DNA of 64,000 nt from an uncultured Clostridia bacterium (GTDB taxonomy: Bacteria > Bacillota > Clostridia > TANB77 > CAG-508), in contig CAKPAW010000006.1 in assembly GCA_934133165.1 (NCBI GenBank), positions 1 to 64,000 of the forward strand. The letters are read 5' to 3'. Under the pieces are notes generated by a model. The model worked only from the letters and a program-made list of their open reading frames with translations, searched no databases and had not been told where the DNA came from. Positions 1 to 7,718 of this stretch are shown piece by piece; positions within the stretch are counted from its first letter, which is position 1, and each line of letters opens with the position of its first letter. The position numbers and the translations under genes were made by a program.

Positions 1-33
1 TATTTTTTTCATACATTGCTATCGCTTTTTTTG

Positions 34-60
34 AACCACGCGCATAGCACGTGGTTTTCG
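34..60. terminator. weak terminator-like hairpin at window edge
   Basis: A 7-bp inverted repeat (34-40 with 50-56, AACCACG/CGTGGTT) with a 9-base loop is followed by a short T-rich run. It could end a gene to the left of the window. The short stem and poor T tract make this uncertain. Confidence 0.3.
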
Positions 61-64
61 TATA

Positions 65-391
65 TACAAAAAAAATACACCCTAAACATAAAGGGTGTAT
101 TTTTATGTTTGAAAAAAGAAAAAAAGAGAAAGAAAATATCTTAATAAATCAAATTGATAATTTAAATAGAAATTTATTAGAAAGTAATATTATAGAAATT
201 AGTCAATTGTTAGGAAATAGAAAAAAATTATTAGTAGTAAATCTAATTTCTGGTATTTCAAGAGGAATAGGAATAGGTATAGGTGTAACTTTAATAACAG
301 CAATACTCGTATGGATTTTGCAGAAGATAGTAACATTAAATATTCCTGTAATAGGTGAGTATGTTTCAGATATCGTAGAAATAGTAATGAA
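65..391 (+). repeat. direct repeat copy 1 (about 327 bp)
   Basis: Bases 65-391 recur at 1514-1840 at a constant offset of 1449, with only a handful of mostly synonymous differences towards the 3' half. The repeat covers the hairpin and nearly all of the DUF5665 gene, and brackets the pilin-like gene. It looks like a recent tandem or segmental duplication. Confidence 0.85.
71..104 (+). terminator. perfect 13-bp hairpin abutting a start codon
   Basis: Arms 71-83 and 92-104 are perfect complements around an 8-base loop, with A-rich and T-rich ends as in an intrinsic terminator. The 3' arm ends one base before the ATG at 105. It contains AGGG, the only plausible ribosome binding site of that gene, so the folded stem would hide it. 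An identical hairpin lies at 1520-1553 before the second copy of the gene. Confidence 0.6.
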
Positions 392-401
392 GAAATATTA
401 A
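105..401 (+). CDS. DUF5665-type small membrane protein, copy 1
   Basis: This encodes a 98-residue protein with a charged N-terminal half rich in K, E and N. A glycine-rich stretch (SRGIGIGIGV) leads into one membrane segment of about 20 residues, and the C-terminus is short and hydrophobic. From memory this layout matches the DUF5665 family of Firmicutes; its function is unknown. The ATG at 105 is preferred over an upstream GTG in the same frame because the duplicated copy shares sequence only from just upstream of it, and because AGGG lies about 8 bases before it inside the hairpin arm. The C-terminus (MKKY) differs from that of the second copy, because the duplication ends just before the stop. 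Confidence 0.7.
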   Translation: MFEKRKKEKENILINQIDNLNRNLLESNIIEISQLLGNRKKLLVVNLISGISRGIGIGIGVTLITAILVWILQKIVTLNIPVIGEYVSDIVEIVMKKY

Positions 402-530
402 AAAGATATTTTTAAAATAGTCACTTTTGTCATTTATTTTATGAAATTTTTCGAAAGAATAAATACTAAAATTTATGATAAATATTTTAAAAAAATATGT
501 CTAAAAATATACTTTACATAGAAAAAAGTA

Positions 531-559
531 TTGACTTAACCAAAAAATATTAGTAAAAT
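531..559 (+). promoter_or_regulatory. sigma-A type promoter for the pilin-like gene
   Basis: TTGACT (531-536) and TAAAAT (554-559) are separated by exactly 17 bases. The site lies 100 bases before the start of the pilin-like gene, and the 402-658 gap holds no open frame of note. An AGGAGG-type ribosome binding site follows at 642-648. Confidence 0.65.
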
Positions 560-658
560 AATTTAAAATGAAAGTAATAACTTATAAACATAATATTGTT
601 TTATAATTTGATTATAAATTGGAAACAATAAGAAAAATAATAGGAGGAACAAAAGAAA

Positions 659-1438
659 ATGAGAAGAGAAAAAGGTATAACACTAGTGGCACTAGTAGTA
701 ACAATAATAGTATTAATAATTTTAGCAGGAATAAGCATAAATTTAGTTTTAGGAGATAATGGTATAATAACAATTGCAAAAAAGGCAAAGGAAAATACTG
801 AACTTGCTAAAATACAGGAAGAAACTGAATTAAATGAATTATATACTCAATTGGAAGCAGATGGATTAAATTCAGAAAATTTACCATATGATTCTATAGC
901 AAAATTAACAGAATTTAAAACAGCAATTGCAAATGCAATAGGAAAAGCAGGAGGAATAAAACCAGATGTTTCTGCAGAAACAAATGTATTTGAAAATAAT
1001 ATAAATGGGATTGTAAAAGAAGTAACAAAAAATGCAAGTGCTACAGCAGAGGATATAGCAGAAGGAAAAACAGCATATGTAAATGGAGAATTAATTACAG
1101 GAAATGGTGTAACAGCAGGAAAAGGAAATTTAAATTTAGTTTCTACGACAAGTAATACAACAGTGGGAAAAGGAACTTATTTAGTTTTAAGAACATCATC
1201 AAAATATGTATCATATAATGATGGATATAGAGGACCTGAATATTCAGGTTCTACACTTAAACTTAATGATGAATCTATAAATTATGATGGAAGTGCTAAA
1301 AATTATTATTATGCGGGTGCGCTTTATGTTTCAAGTATAGTATATTATAAAATTTTAAATGTTACAGAAGATAATTCAGTAATTACAACAGGTGGAAGTG
1401 GAACGTTACCAGGTACGTTAGTGTTTAAAGTAGAATAG
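659..1438 (+). CDS. type IV pilin-like protein with N-methylation-type leader
   Basis: This 259-residue protein starts MRREKG followed by ITLVALVVTIIVLIILAG. That is a class III prepilin-like leader: a short basic peptide, Gly at the cleavage point, then about 20 hydrophobic residues. Position +5 after the Gly is Ala rather than the Glu found in classical major pilins, so assembly as a normal pilus subunit is uncertain. An amphipathic helix follows (residues about 37-70), then an A/T/N/G-rich, beta-prone C-terminal domain with many Tyr and Ser. No pilus ATPase, peptidase or platform gene lies nearby. It has its own promoter and ribosome binding site and sits between two copies of the DUF5665 gene. 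It could instead be a secreted pseudopilin. Confidence 0.65.
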   Translation: MRREKGITLVALVVTIIVLIILAGISINLVLGDNGIITIAKKAKENTELAKIQEETELNELYTQLEADGLNSENLPYDSIAKLTEFKTAIANAIGKAGGIKPDVSAETNVFENNINGIVKEVTKNASATAEDIAEGKTAYVNGELITGNGVTAGKGNLNLVSTTSNTTVGKGTYLVLRTSSKYVSYNDGYRGPEYSGSTLKLNDESINYDGSAKNYYYAGALYVSSIVYYKILNVTEDNSVITTGGSGTLPGTLVFKVE

Positions 1439-1513
1439 AATTGTTGAAATGTCTGTCTTTTACATCAAAAAAATTGATAATGATGTAATAAATATAAAAT
1501 TAAAGTATAATTT

Positions 1514-1840
1514 TACAAAAAAAATACACCCTAAACATAAAGGGTGTATTTTTATGTTTGAAAAAAGAAAAAAAGAGAAAGAAAATATCTTAATAAATCA
1601 AATTGATAATTTAAATAGAAATTTATTAGAAAGTAATATTATAGAAATTAGTCAATTGTTAGGAAATAGAAAAAAATTATTAGTAGTAAATCTAATTTCT
1701 GGTATTTCAAGAGGAATAGGAATAGGTATAGGAGTAACACTAATAACAGCAATACTTGTGTGGATTTTACAAAAGATAGTAACATTAAACATTCCTGTAA
1801 TAGGTGAGTATGTTTCAGATATTGTAGAAATAGTAATGAA
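1514..1840 (+). repeat. direct repeat copy 2 (about 327 bp)
   Basis: This is the second copy of the segment at 65-391. Recombination between the two would delete or amplify the 1449-bp unit with the pilin-like gene. Confidence 0.85.
1520..1553 (+). terminator. second copy of the hairpin abutting a start codon
   Basis: This is identical in sequence to the hairpin at 71-104, with 13-bp arms at 1520-1532 and 1541-1553. Here it follows the pilin-like gene, so it can act as that gene's terminator while also carrying the ribosome binding site of the gene starting at 1554. Confidence 0.65.
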
Positions 1841-1859
1841 AAATACTAATATAAATTAA
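1554..1859 (+). CDS. DUF5665-type small membrane protein, copy 2
   Basis: This 101-residue product is nearly identical to the 105-401 product through residue 95, then ends KNTNIN instead of KKY. Most base differences from copy 1 are silent (for example Val, Thr, Leu and Gln codons in the membrane segment), so both copies look maintained as proteins. An in-frame upstream extension to 1449 exists, but it runs through the hairpin and is not part of the conserved unit. The function is unknown; one transmembrane helix is predicted by eye. Confidence 0.7.
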   Translation: MFEKRKKEKENILINQIDNLNRNLLESNIIEISQLLGNRKKLLVVNLISGISRGIGIGIGVTLITAILVWILQKIVTLNIPVIGEYVSDIVEIVMKNTNIN

Positions 1860-1917
1860 AATATGCCAAAATTTTAATTTATCAATGATACAAATTAATT
1901 ACAAATTTAAAATTTAT

Positions 1918-1956
1918 AAAAAAGCGAGAAATTAGAGATTTTTCTTGCTTTTTTTT
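1918..1956 (+). terminator. intrinsic terminator
   Basis: The stem GCGAGAAA/TTTCTTGC has one G-U pair and a short loop, is flanked by A and T runs, and ends in eight T residues. It separates the DUF5665/pilin region from pgsA. Confidence 0.7.
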
Positions 1957-1973
1957 GTATACAATTATATAAT
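1945..1973 (+). promoter_or_regulatory. promoter for the pgsA-led operon
   Basis: TTGCTT (1945-1950) and TATAAT (1968-1973) are separated by 17 bases, about 40 bases before pgsA. The -35 element overlaps the terminator of the previous unit. Confidence 0.55.
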
Positions 1974-2014
1974 AGGCATGTGAAAAATGAATAAAAAAAT
2001 GGAGGAAAACACAA

Positions 2015-2614
2015 ATGAATTTAGCAAATAAATTAACAATATTTCGTATTATTTTAGTACCAGTAATGATAATAGTAATATTTTTTAATATACCAGGAGA
2101 ATTCTTAGGAATACCTACTACAGCTTGGATTTTAAACATTATATTTATTATAGCGTCAATAACGGACAAATTAGATGGTTATATTGCAAGAAGTAGAAAT
2201 CAAATAACTACATTTGGAAAATTTTTAGATCCAATTGCAGATAAAATATTAGTAATAACAGCAATGATTATACTTGTAGAAATGGGAAAAGTTCCAGCTT
2301 GGATACCTACAATAATTGTATTTAGAGAATTTATTGTATCAGGATATAGATTAGTAGCAGTTGAAAAAGGTGGAAAGGTAATTGCAGCAAGTATATGGGG
2401 AAAACTAAAAACAGTTACACAAATGATAGCAATTATTTTAGCTTTTATAGATAATAATAGCTTTGGAACAATATTCACAGGAACTTTAACAAATGGTTAC
2501 GAAATTACTATAAACATTCTTACAACATTAATGATGATAATTTGCGTAATTGCTACAATTTTCTCTGGAATAGATTATTTAAAAGGCGGAAAAGAATTAT
2601 TAAAGGATAAATAA
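2015..2614 (+). CDS. pgsA: CDP-diacylglycerol--glycerol-3-phosphate 3-phosphatidyltransferase
   Basis: This would make phosphatidylglycerol phosphate from CDP-diacylglycerol and glycerol 3-phosphate at the membrane, the committed step to phosphatidylglycerol. The 199 residues carry the full CDP-alcohol phosphotransferase signature: DKLDGYIAR near residues 50-58, then GKFLDPIADK (about residues 67-76), which supplies the remaining metal-binding Asp residues. Several membrane helices surround it, and the length is normal for PgsA. The ATG at 2015 follows a strong GGAGG. The next gene starts 2 bases after the stop, so the glycosyltransferase downstream is probably translationally coupled. PgsA and PgsA-like enzymes cannot be separated by motif alone, but the single-domain size and the spacing favour PgsA. 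Confidence 0.88.
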   Translation: MNLANKLTIFRIILVPVMIIVIFFNIPGEFLGIPTTAWILNIIFIIASITDKLDGYIARSRNQITTFGKFLDPIADKILVITAMIILVEMGKVPAWIPTIIVFREFIVSGYRLVAVEKGGKVIAASIWGKLKTVTQMIAIILAFIDNNSFGTIFTGTLTNGYEITINILTTLMMIICVIATIFSGIDYLKGGKELLKDK

Positions 2615-2616
2615 AA

Positions 2617-3621
2617 ATGGAAGAAAATAAACAAGAAAAAATTGATGTTTTAATGGCAGTATATAATCCAAATATAACATTTTTAACTAAACAAATAGAT
2701 AGCATATTGAGCCAAACATATGAAAATATTAATCTTATAATTAGTGATGACTCATCTGATAATGAAGATGTAAAACAAGTTTTAAATGAATATGCAAATA
2801 AAGATAATAGAATAATTTTATATTTTCAAGAAGAAAATTTAGGATATTTAAAAAACTTCGAATTTTTACTTACGAAATCTACTGCGGAATATATTAGCTA
2901 TGCAGACCAAGATGATATTTGGTATGAAAACAAGATTGAGAGAAGTATAAAATTTTTAAAGGAAAAAGATGTAGATTTAGTATATTCAGATTGTAAACAG
3001 ATAGATGAAAATGGACAAGTATTGCATGAAAGTTATTTAAATTATAAAAATTATCCAAGAGTAAATGGAAAAGAAAATATATTAACGTTTTCGAGACATT
3101 TTGCAATAGGTTGTGCTTGTATGTTTACTAAAAAAATAAAAGAGCAAATGTTGCCTTTCACTGAAAATGTAATGGCACATGACTGGATTGATGTTTATTT
3201 AGCATCAAAACAGAAAGGTATAGCTTGTATAGAAGAACAACTATTTGAGTATAGACTTCATGGTTCAAATGCTTTTGGAGGAAGAAGTTTAAAGCAAAAT
3301 TTAAGTACATGGAAGCAAAAAAATGGAAAAAGCTATTCAGCATATAAAAAATATAGAAATGAAAGAGTAATAAAAAAAGCATATTTAGATGGAAGTTTAA
3401 TGTGCTTAGAATACAGAGATAAGCTTAATTTAAGTAAAAATGAAGATGAAGAAGGAGTAATTGATTATTACAATCAATTACTAAAAACAAAGATATTAAA
3501 CATTCATTTATCAAAATACAATAAATATTTAGCTTACAAAAATATAGGAAAAAGAAGAATAAAAGAAGAAGGAATATTTCATTTTCCACTAATTTCTTAT
3601 TTACTATATTTGATAAAATAA
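2617..3621 (+). CDS. family 2 glycosyltransferase
   Basis: This 334-residue GT-A enzyme has an N-terminal Rossmann-like start (DVLMAVYNPN), an SDDSSDN nucleotide-binding patch near residue 44 and the metal-binding YADQDDIW at 96-102. The C-terminal half carries the HDWIDVY/EYRLHG region common in capsule and rhamnan-type GT2 enzymes. It would transfer a sugar from a nucleotide donor on the cytoplasmic face; donor and acceptor cannot be told. It shares a long, almost identical block (residues 62-87) with the GT2 at 6738-7715, so the two are paralogues. It is coupled to pgsA and followed by the ABC exporter pair. Confidence 0.85.
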   Translation: MEENKQEKIDVLMAVYNPNITFLTKQIDSILSQTYENINLIISDDSSDNEDVKQVLNEYANKDNRIILYFQEENLGYLKNFEFLLTKSTAEYISYADQDDIWYENKIERSIKFLKEKDVDLVYSDCKQIDENGQVLHESYLNYKNYPRVNGKENILTFSRHFAIGCACMFTKKIKEQMLPFTENVMAHDWIDVYLASKQKGIACIEEQLFEYRLHGSNAFGGRSLKQNLSTWKQKNGKSYSAYKKYRNERVIKKAYLDGSLMCLEYRDKLNLSKNEDEEGVIDYYNQLLKTKILNIHLSKYNKYLAYKNIGKRRIKEEGIFHFPLISYLLYLIK

Positions 3622-3689
3622 AAAACTACCAAAAAAGGGTCAAATACTTTTGAAGTAAAGAGTAGTAGTTTTAGCAGAAAGGAAACATA

Positions 3690-4481
3690 ATGGAATTTAT
3701 AAAATCTATAATTAAAAATAAAAAATTAATTTGGCAATTAGGAAAAAGTGATTTTAAAAATCGTTTTGCAAGTACAAGTTTAGGAAGCATATGGGGTTTT
3801 TTACAACCATTTGTATTTATGTTTACATATGTAATTGTGTTCCAATATATATTAAAAACTGGAAGTGCAGGAGATGCACCTTATGTAGTATGGTTTTTAC
3901 CTGCGATGGCAATGTGGCAATGGCTAAATGATAGTATAATGAGTGCAAGTAACTCTATAAGATCATATAGCTATTTAGTAAAAAAAGTAGTATTCCCAGT
4001 TGATGTAATACCTATGATATCAATTGTGGCATCTAGCTTTGTTGCACTATTTTTAGTGGCAGTTGCAACAATTGTATGTATAGTATTTGGACACATTCCA
4101 AATGTACTACAATTAATATATGTGCTTTTTGCAACATATTGCTTTATTATAGCATTTACAAGATTTACATCTGCAGTTACAACAGTTGTACCAGATTTTT
4201 CAAATTTACTTGGAATTGCTATGCAATTATTCTTTTGGTTTACACCAGTTGTATGGAATTTAAATATGCTAAGTGACCACCAAACAATATTAACTTTAGT
4301 AAAATGTACACCATTTACATATTTAGTAACAGCATTTAGAGAAGTATTTATAAATGGAAATATTATAACAGAAAATAATTTCTTATTTACAATAGTATTT
4401 TGGTTAATTACAATCATTATGTTTGTATGGGGGAATAGCGTATTTAAAAGAAATAAAAAAGAGTTTGCAGATGTTCTATAA
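3690..4481 (+). CDS. ABC-2 type polysaccharide export permease (Wzm/TagG-like)
   Basis: This is a membrane subunit of 263 residues with about six hydrophobic helices and a cytoplasmic N-terminus. The early motif KSDFKNRFASTSLGSIWGFLQP (residues 19-40) is typical of Wzm/TagG/RfbA permeases. It pairs with the ATPase 15 bases downstream to export an undecaprenyl-linked glycan or teichoic-acid-like polymer. The gene has a good ribosome binding site (GAAAGGAAA). Length and topology are normal for the family. Confidence 0.87.
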   Translation: MEFIKSIIKNKKLIWQLGKSDFKNRFASTSLGSIWGFLQPFVFMFTYVIVFQYILKTGSAGDAPYVVWFLPAMAMWQWLNDSIMSASNSIRSYSYLVKKVVFPVDVIPMISIVASSFVALFLVAVATIVCIVFGHIPNVLQLIYVLFATYCFIIAFTRFTSAVTTVVPDFSNLLGIAMQLFFWFTPVVWNLNMLSDHQTILTLVKCTPFTYLVTAFREVFINGNIITENNFLFTIVFWLITIIMFVWGNSVFKRNKKEFADVL

Positions 4482-4496
4482 AGAAAGGAAAATAAA

Positions 4497-5804
4497 ATGT
4501 CAAATAACGAAAAAGAGACAATTATTGAAATTAAAGATTTAGTTAAAGATTACAAAATGTTTTCAAAAAAACAAGATAGATTAATAGAAACAATTTTTCC
4601 AATGATAAATAGGCATTCTAATTTTAGAGCAATGAATAATCTAAATTTAGAAGTAAAAAAAGGTGAAGTACTTGGAATTCTTGGAAAAAATGGTGCAGGA
4701 AAATCAACATTATTAAAAATGATTACAGGTGTTGTTATACCAACTAAAGGAAGCATACAAGTAAATGGAAAAATAAGTTCATTACTAGAATTAGGGACAG
4801 CTTTTAATCCTGAACTTACTGGTGAAGAAAACATTTATCAACATGGACAAGTAATGGGACTTACAAGAAAAGAAATAGAAGCTAAAAAACAAGAAATTAT
4901 AGATTTTGCAGATATAGGAGAGCATTTATCACAACCAGTAAAAACCTATTCTTCTGGTATGTTTGCAAGGCTAGCATTTGCATGTGCTATAAATGTAGAT
5001 CCAGATGTTTTAATAGTAGATGAAGTTTTATCTGTAGGAGATATGGCTTTCCAATTAAAATGTTTTAAGAAATTCCAAGATTTTAAGCAAAGAGGAAAAA
5101 CTATTTTATTTGTAACTCATAATGTTTCAGATGTACTAAAAAACTGCACAAGAGTAATTATATTGGAAAATGGAACAAAAACATTTGATGGAAATACAAA
5201 AGATGGAGTAGAACTTTACAAAAAAATAATTACAGGAAATGCTACTAAAAAAATTGAAGATAACGAGAATATTCAAGAATCAAATAATAAAGATAAAGTT
5301 GAAGTAGAAAATAGAAGTAGAAATACTTGGAAAAGTCATTTTAGTGAAAATCCAAATTTAATAGAATATGGAAATAAAAAAGCAGAAGTTATAGATTATG
5401 GTATATTTGATGAAAAAGGCAATTTCTTATCAAGTATAGATAATGAAAAAGAAGTAGTATTAAAGTCAAAAATTAAATTTAATGAAACAATTGATAATCC
5501 TATTTTTACTATGACAATAAAAGATTTTAATGGAATAGAGATTGCTGGAACAAATACAATGAATGAAAAAATCTATCCAGGAAAATTTGAAAAAGGAGAC
5601 ATAGTTTCAGTAAGTTTTAAACAAAGATTACCATTAGTGCCCAATAAATATACATTATCTTTTAGCTGTACACACATAAATGCTAAAGGAGAATTAGAAG
5701 TTTTAAATAGAAAATATGAAGCTTTGTTAATTGAAGTAATATCTTCAAAAGATTCTGTGGGACTTTTAAGAATAGACCCTGAAATAGAGATTATAAAAGA
5801 ATAA
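4497..5804 (+). CDS. polysaccharide ABC transporter ATPase with Wzt-type C-terminal domain
   Basis: This 435-residue protein has an ATPase domain in residues 1-245: Walker A LGKNGAGKST (about 63-72), signature YSSGM, Walker B LIVDEVLSVGD and the H-loop THN. An acidic linker of about 40 residues follows, then a beta-rich C-terminal domain (about 290-435) with the layout of the Wzt carbohydrate-binding domain. In known Wzt proteins that domain recognises the terminal modification of the chain before export. This suggests that the polymer here is completed in the cytoplasm and chosen by its end group. It works with the permease at 3690-4481. Confidence 0.87.
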   Translation: MSNNEKETIIEIKDLVKDYKMFSKKQDRLIETIFPMINRHSNFRAMNNLNLEVKKGEVLGILGKNGAGKSTLLKMITGVVIPTKGSIQVNGKISSLLELGTAFNPELTGEENIYQHGQVMGLTRKEIEAKKQEIIDFADIGEHLSQPVKTYSSGMFARLAFACAINVDPDVLIVDEVLSVGDMAFQLKCFKKFQDFKQRGKTILFVTHNVSDVLKNCTRVIILENGTKTFDGNTKDGVELYKKIITGNATKKIEDNENIQESNNKDKVEVENRSRNTWKSHFSENPNLIEYGNKKAEVIDYGIFDEKGNFLSSIDNEKEVVLKSKIKFNETIDNPIFTMTIKDFNGIEIAGTNTMNEKIYPGKFEKGDIVSVSFKQRLPLVPNKYTLSFSCTHINAKGELEVLNRKYEALLIEVISSKDSVGLLRIDPEIEIIKE

Positions 5805-5824
5805 ATAAATCAAAGGGGATTTAA

Positions 5825-6721
5825 ATGAAAAAAGAAAAAATAGTATCTATATTGGCAATAGTATTATGCATTATTGCTGTAATAGTATCTATAGTTAGAA
5901 TATCAAATGAACATACTATAGAATTAACACAATTATCAGATCATTCTACAAGACAAATGATGGGATATATCCTAAAAACTAAAAACAATAAAATAATAGT
6001 TATAGATGGCGGAACTATTGATGATACAGAAAATTTAGTAGAACAAATAAATAAACATGGTGGTAAAGTAGATGCATGGTTTCTAACTCATCTACATGAT
6101 GACCATCTTGGGGCTTTCTCTAATATAGCAAACGATGAACAAATACAAATAGAAAAAATTTATTGTTCATTTAATGAATATTCTTGGTATGAAGAAAATG
6201 AGCCATCAAGAGCAGAATTTTCAAAACAAATATTAGAAATATTAAAACAAGATAATATAAAAGACAAAGTTGAAGATGTTAGTTTAAATCAAGATATTAA
6301 TATAGATGATATAAAAATAGAAATATTAGGAATAAAAAATCCTGAAATAACTGAAAATGCAGGAAATGAACAAAGCATGGTAGTTAAATTTGATACAGGA
6401 AAAACAACTTTTTTAGTATTAGGAGATACAGGAGTAAAATCAAGTGAAAAATTACTTAAGACTCAAAAAGAAAAACTAAAATCTGATATAGTACAAATGG
6501 CTCATCATGGACAAAATGGTGCAACAAAAGAGTTATATGAACAAATAAATCCTACAATATGTATGTGGCCAACACCAGAGTGGCTATGGAACAATGATTC
6601 TGGAGAAGGAAAAGGTTCAGGACCATGGAAAACTTTAGAAACAAGACAATGGATGGAAGAACTAAAAGCAAAGAAAAATTATGTAGAAAAAGATGGAGAC
6701 ATTACAATTAAATTAAAATAG
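5825..6721 (+). CDS. membrane-anchored MBL-fold hydrolase (ComEC C-terminal-like)
   Basis: The 298-residue protein has an N-terminal signal anchor (residues about 7-25) and then a metallo-beta-lactamase fold. It carries the metal motif THLHDDH (88-94), a second metal Asp in VLGDTG (about 198) and MAHHGQNG (about 225). This is the ComEC-like extracellular subfamily. With an N-terminal anchor the active site should face outside. The substrate is unknown. Its position between the ABC exporter and glycosyltransferases suggests a role in releasing or trimming a phosphodiester-containing surface polymer, but this is inference. The metal ligands I looked for appear present. Confidence 0.75.
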   Translation: MKKEKIVSILAIVLCIIAVIVSIVRISNEHTIELTQLSDHSTRQMMGYILKTKNNKIIVIDGGTIDDTENLVEQINKHGGKVDAWFLTHLHDDHLGAFSNIANDEQIQIEKIYCSFNEYSWYEENEPSRAEFSKQILEILKQDNIKDKVEDVSLNQDINIDDIKIEILGIKNPEITENAGNEQSMVVKFDTGKTTFLVLGDTGVKSSEKLLKTQKEKLKSDIVQMAHHGQNGATKELYEQINPTICMWPTPEWLWNNDSGEGKGSGPWKTLETRQWMEELKAKKNYVEKDGDITIKLK

Positions 6722-6737
6722 CTGAAAGGAAAACAAA

Positions 6738-7715
6738 ATGGAACAAATAGATATTATACTTGCAACATATAACGGCGAAAAATATTTAAAAGAACAATTA
6801 GATAGTATTTTAAATCAAACATATACAAACTTTAGACTTTTAATTTCAGATGATTGTTCACAAGATTCTACAAAAGAAATATTAAAGGAATATGAAAAAA
6901 AAGATAATAGAATAAAAGTTTTTTTTCAAGAAAAAAATTTAGGCTATGTTAAAAATTTTGAATTTTTGCTTACTAAAGTAGAAAGCAGTATATATGCACT
7001 TTCAGACCAAGATGATATATGGAATAAAGACAAAGTAGAAAAATCATATAACAAATTAAAAGAAGAAAATGCAGATTTAGTATTTACAGATTTAGAAATG
7101 ATAGACGAAGAAGGAAAAACTATAAAAGATTCTTTTAATGATTATATGAAGTTAAGTAGAAAAATAGAAAAAACATTAAATTCATATGAACTAGCGTATT
7201 TATACAATTGCATTACAGGTTGCACAATACTTGCAAAAACAGAAATGTTAAAAAAAATATTGCCAATACCAAAAACATCAAAACATATGATACATGATTA
7301 TTGGATAGCAGTAATTACAGCAGTAAACGGAAAAGTAACGTATCTTAAAGAGCCCACCATAAAATATAGACAACATAGAAAAAATCAAATAGGCGCAAAC
7401 CATACTGTTTATAAATTTGATAAGTTTGAACAAGTAAGAAATCACTTAATAAATGTAAAATTAGGAGTTTTTGGAGTATATGTAGAAAACAAAGAAAAGT
7501 TTCCTAAAGAATTACAAGAGCAAAATGAAAAAGCGTACAAGTATTTTAAAAGCTTGCAACAAACTAAAAATATAAACTTTAGAAATTTAAAAATATTTAA
7601 GAAACTATATAAAAATGAAACATTTAAATATCAATTAGAAAACTTTATGGTATTAAATATGCCAGCATTATCAAGAGTAATATACAATTTGAAAATAAAA
7701 GGAAAGGAAAAATAA
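6738..7715 (+). CDS. family 2 glycosyltransferase
   Basis: This 325-residue GT-A enzyme has DIILATYNGEKYL at the N-terminus, SDDCSQDST near 38-46 and SDQDDIW at 89-95. The middle region has the HDYWIAV (about 187) and KYRQHRKNQ motifs seen in capsular GT2 enzymes. It is a close paralogue of the 2617-3621 enzyme in the N-terminal 90 residues. The last codons contain the AAGGAAAA ribosome binding site of the next gene, which begins 4 bases after the stop. Donor and acceptor are unknown. Confidence 0.85.
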   Translation: MEQIDIILATYNGEKYLKEQLDSILNQTYTNFRLLISDDCSQDSTKEILKEYEKKDNRIKVFFQEKNLGYVKNFEFLLTKVESSIYALSDQDDIWNKDKVEKSYNKLKEENADLVFTDLEMIDEEGKTIKDSFNDYMKLSRKIEKTLNSYELAYLYNCITGCTILAKTEMLKKILPIPKTSKHMIHDYWIAVITAVNGKVTYLKEPTIKYRQHRKNQIGANHTVYKFDKFEQVRNHLINVKLGVFGVYVENKEKFPKELQEQNEKAYKYFKSLQQTKNINFRNLKIFKKLYKNETFKYQLENFMVLNMPALSRVIYNLKIKGKEK

Positions 7716-7718
7716 TAT

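Noticed and set aside
1449..1553. N-terminal extension of the second DUF5665 gene
   Set aside because: It runs through the hairpin and is not shared with the first copy.
3622..3672. Attenuator between the GT2 and the ABC permease genes
   Set aside because: Only an 8-bp AAAACTAC/GTAGTTTT pair with a very long loop and no T run after it.
3971..4417. Antisense open frame of 148 codons opposite the ABC permease gene, and many like it on the minus strand
   Set aside because: AT-rich genes with few G and C leave the opposite strand open by chance. No ribosome binding sites or protein-like composition were seen.
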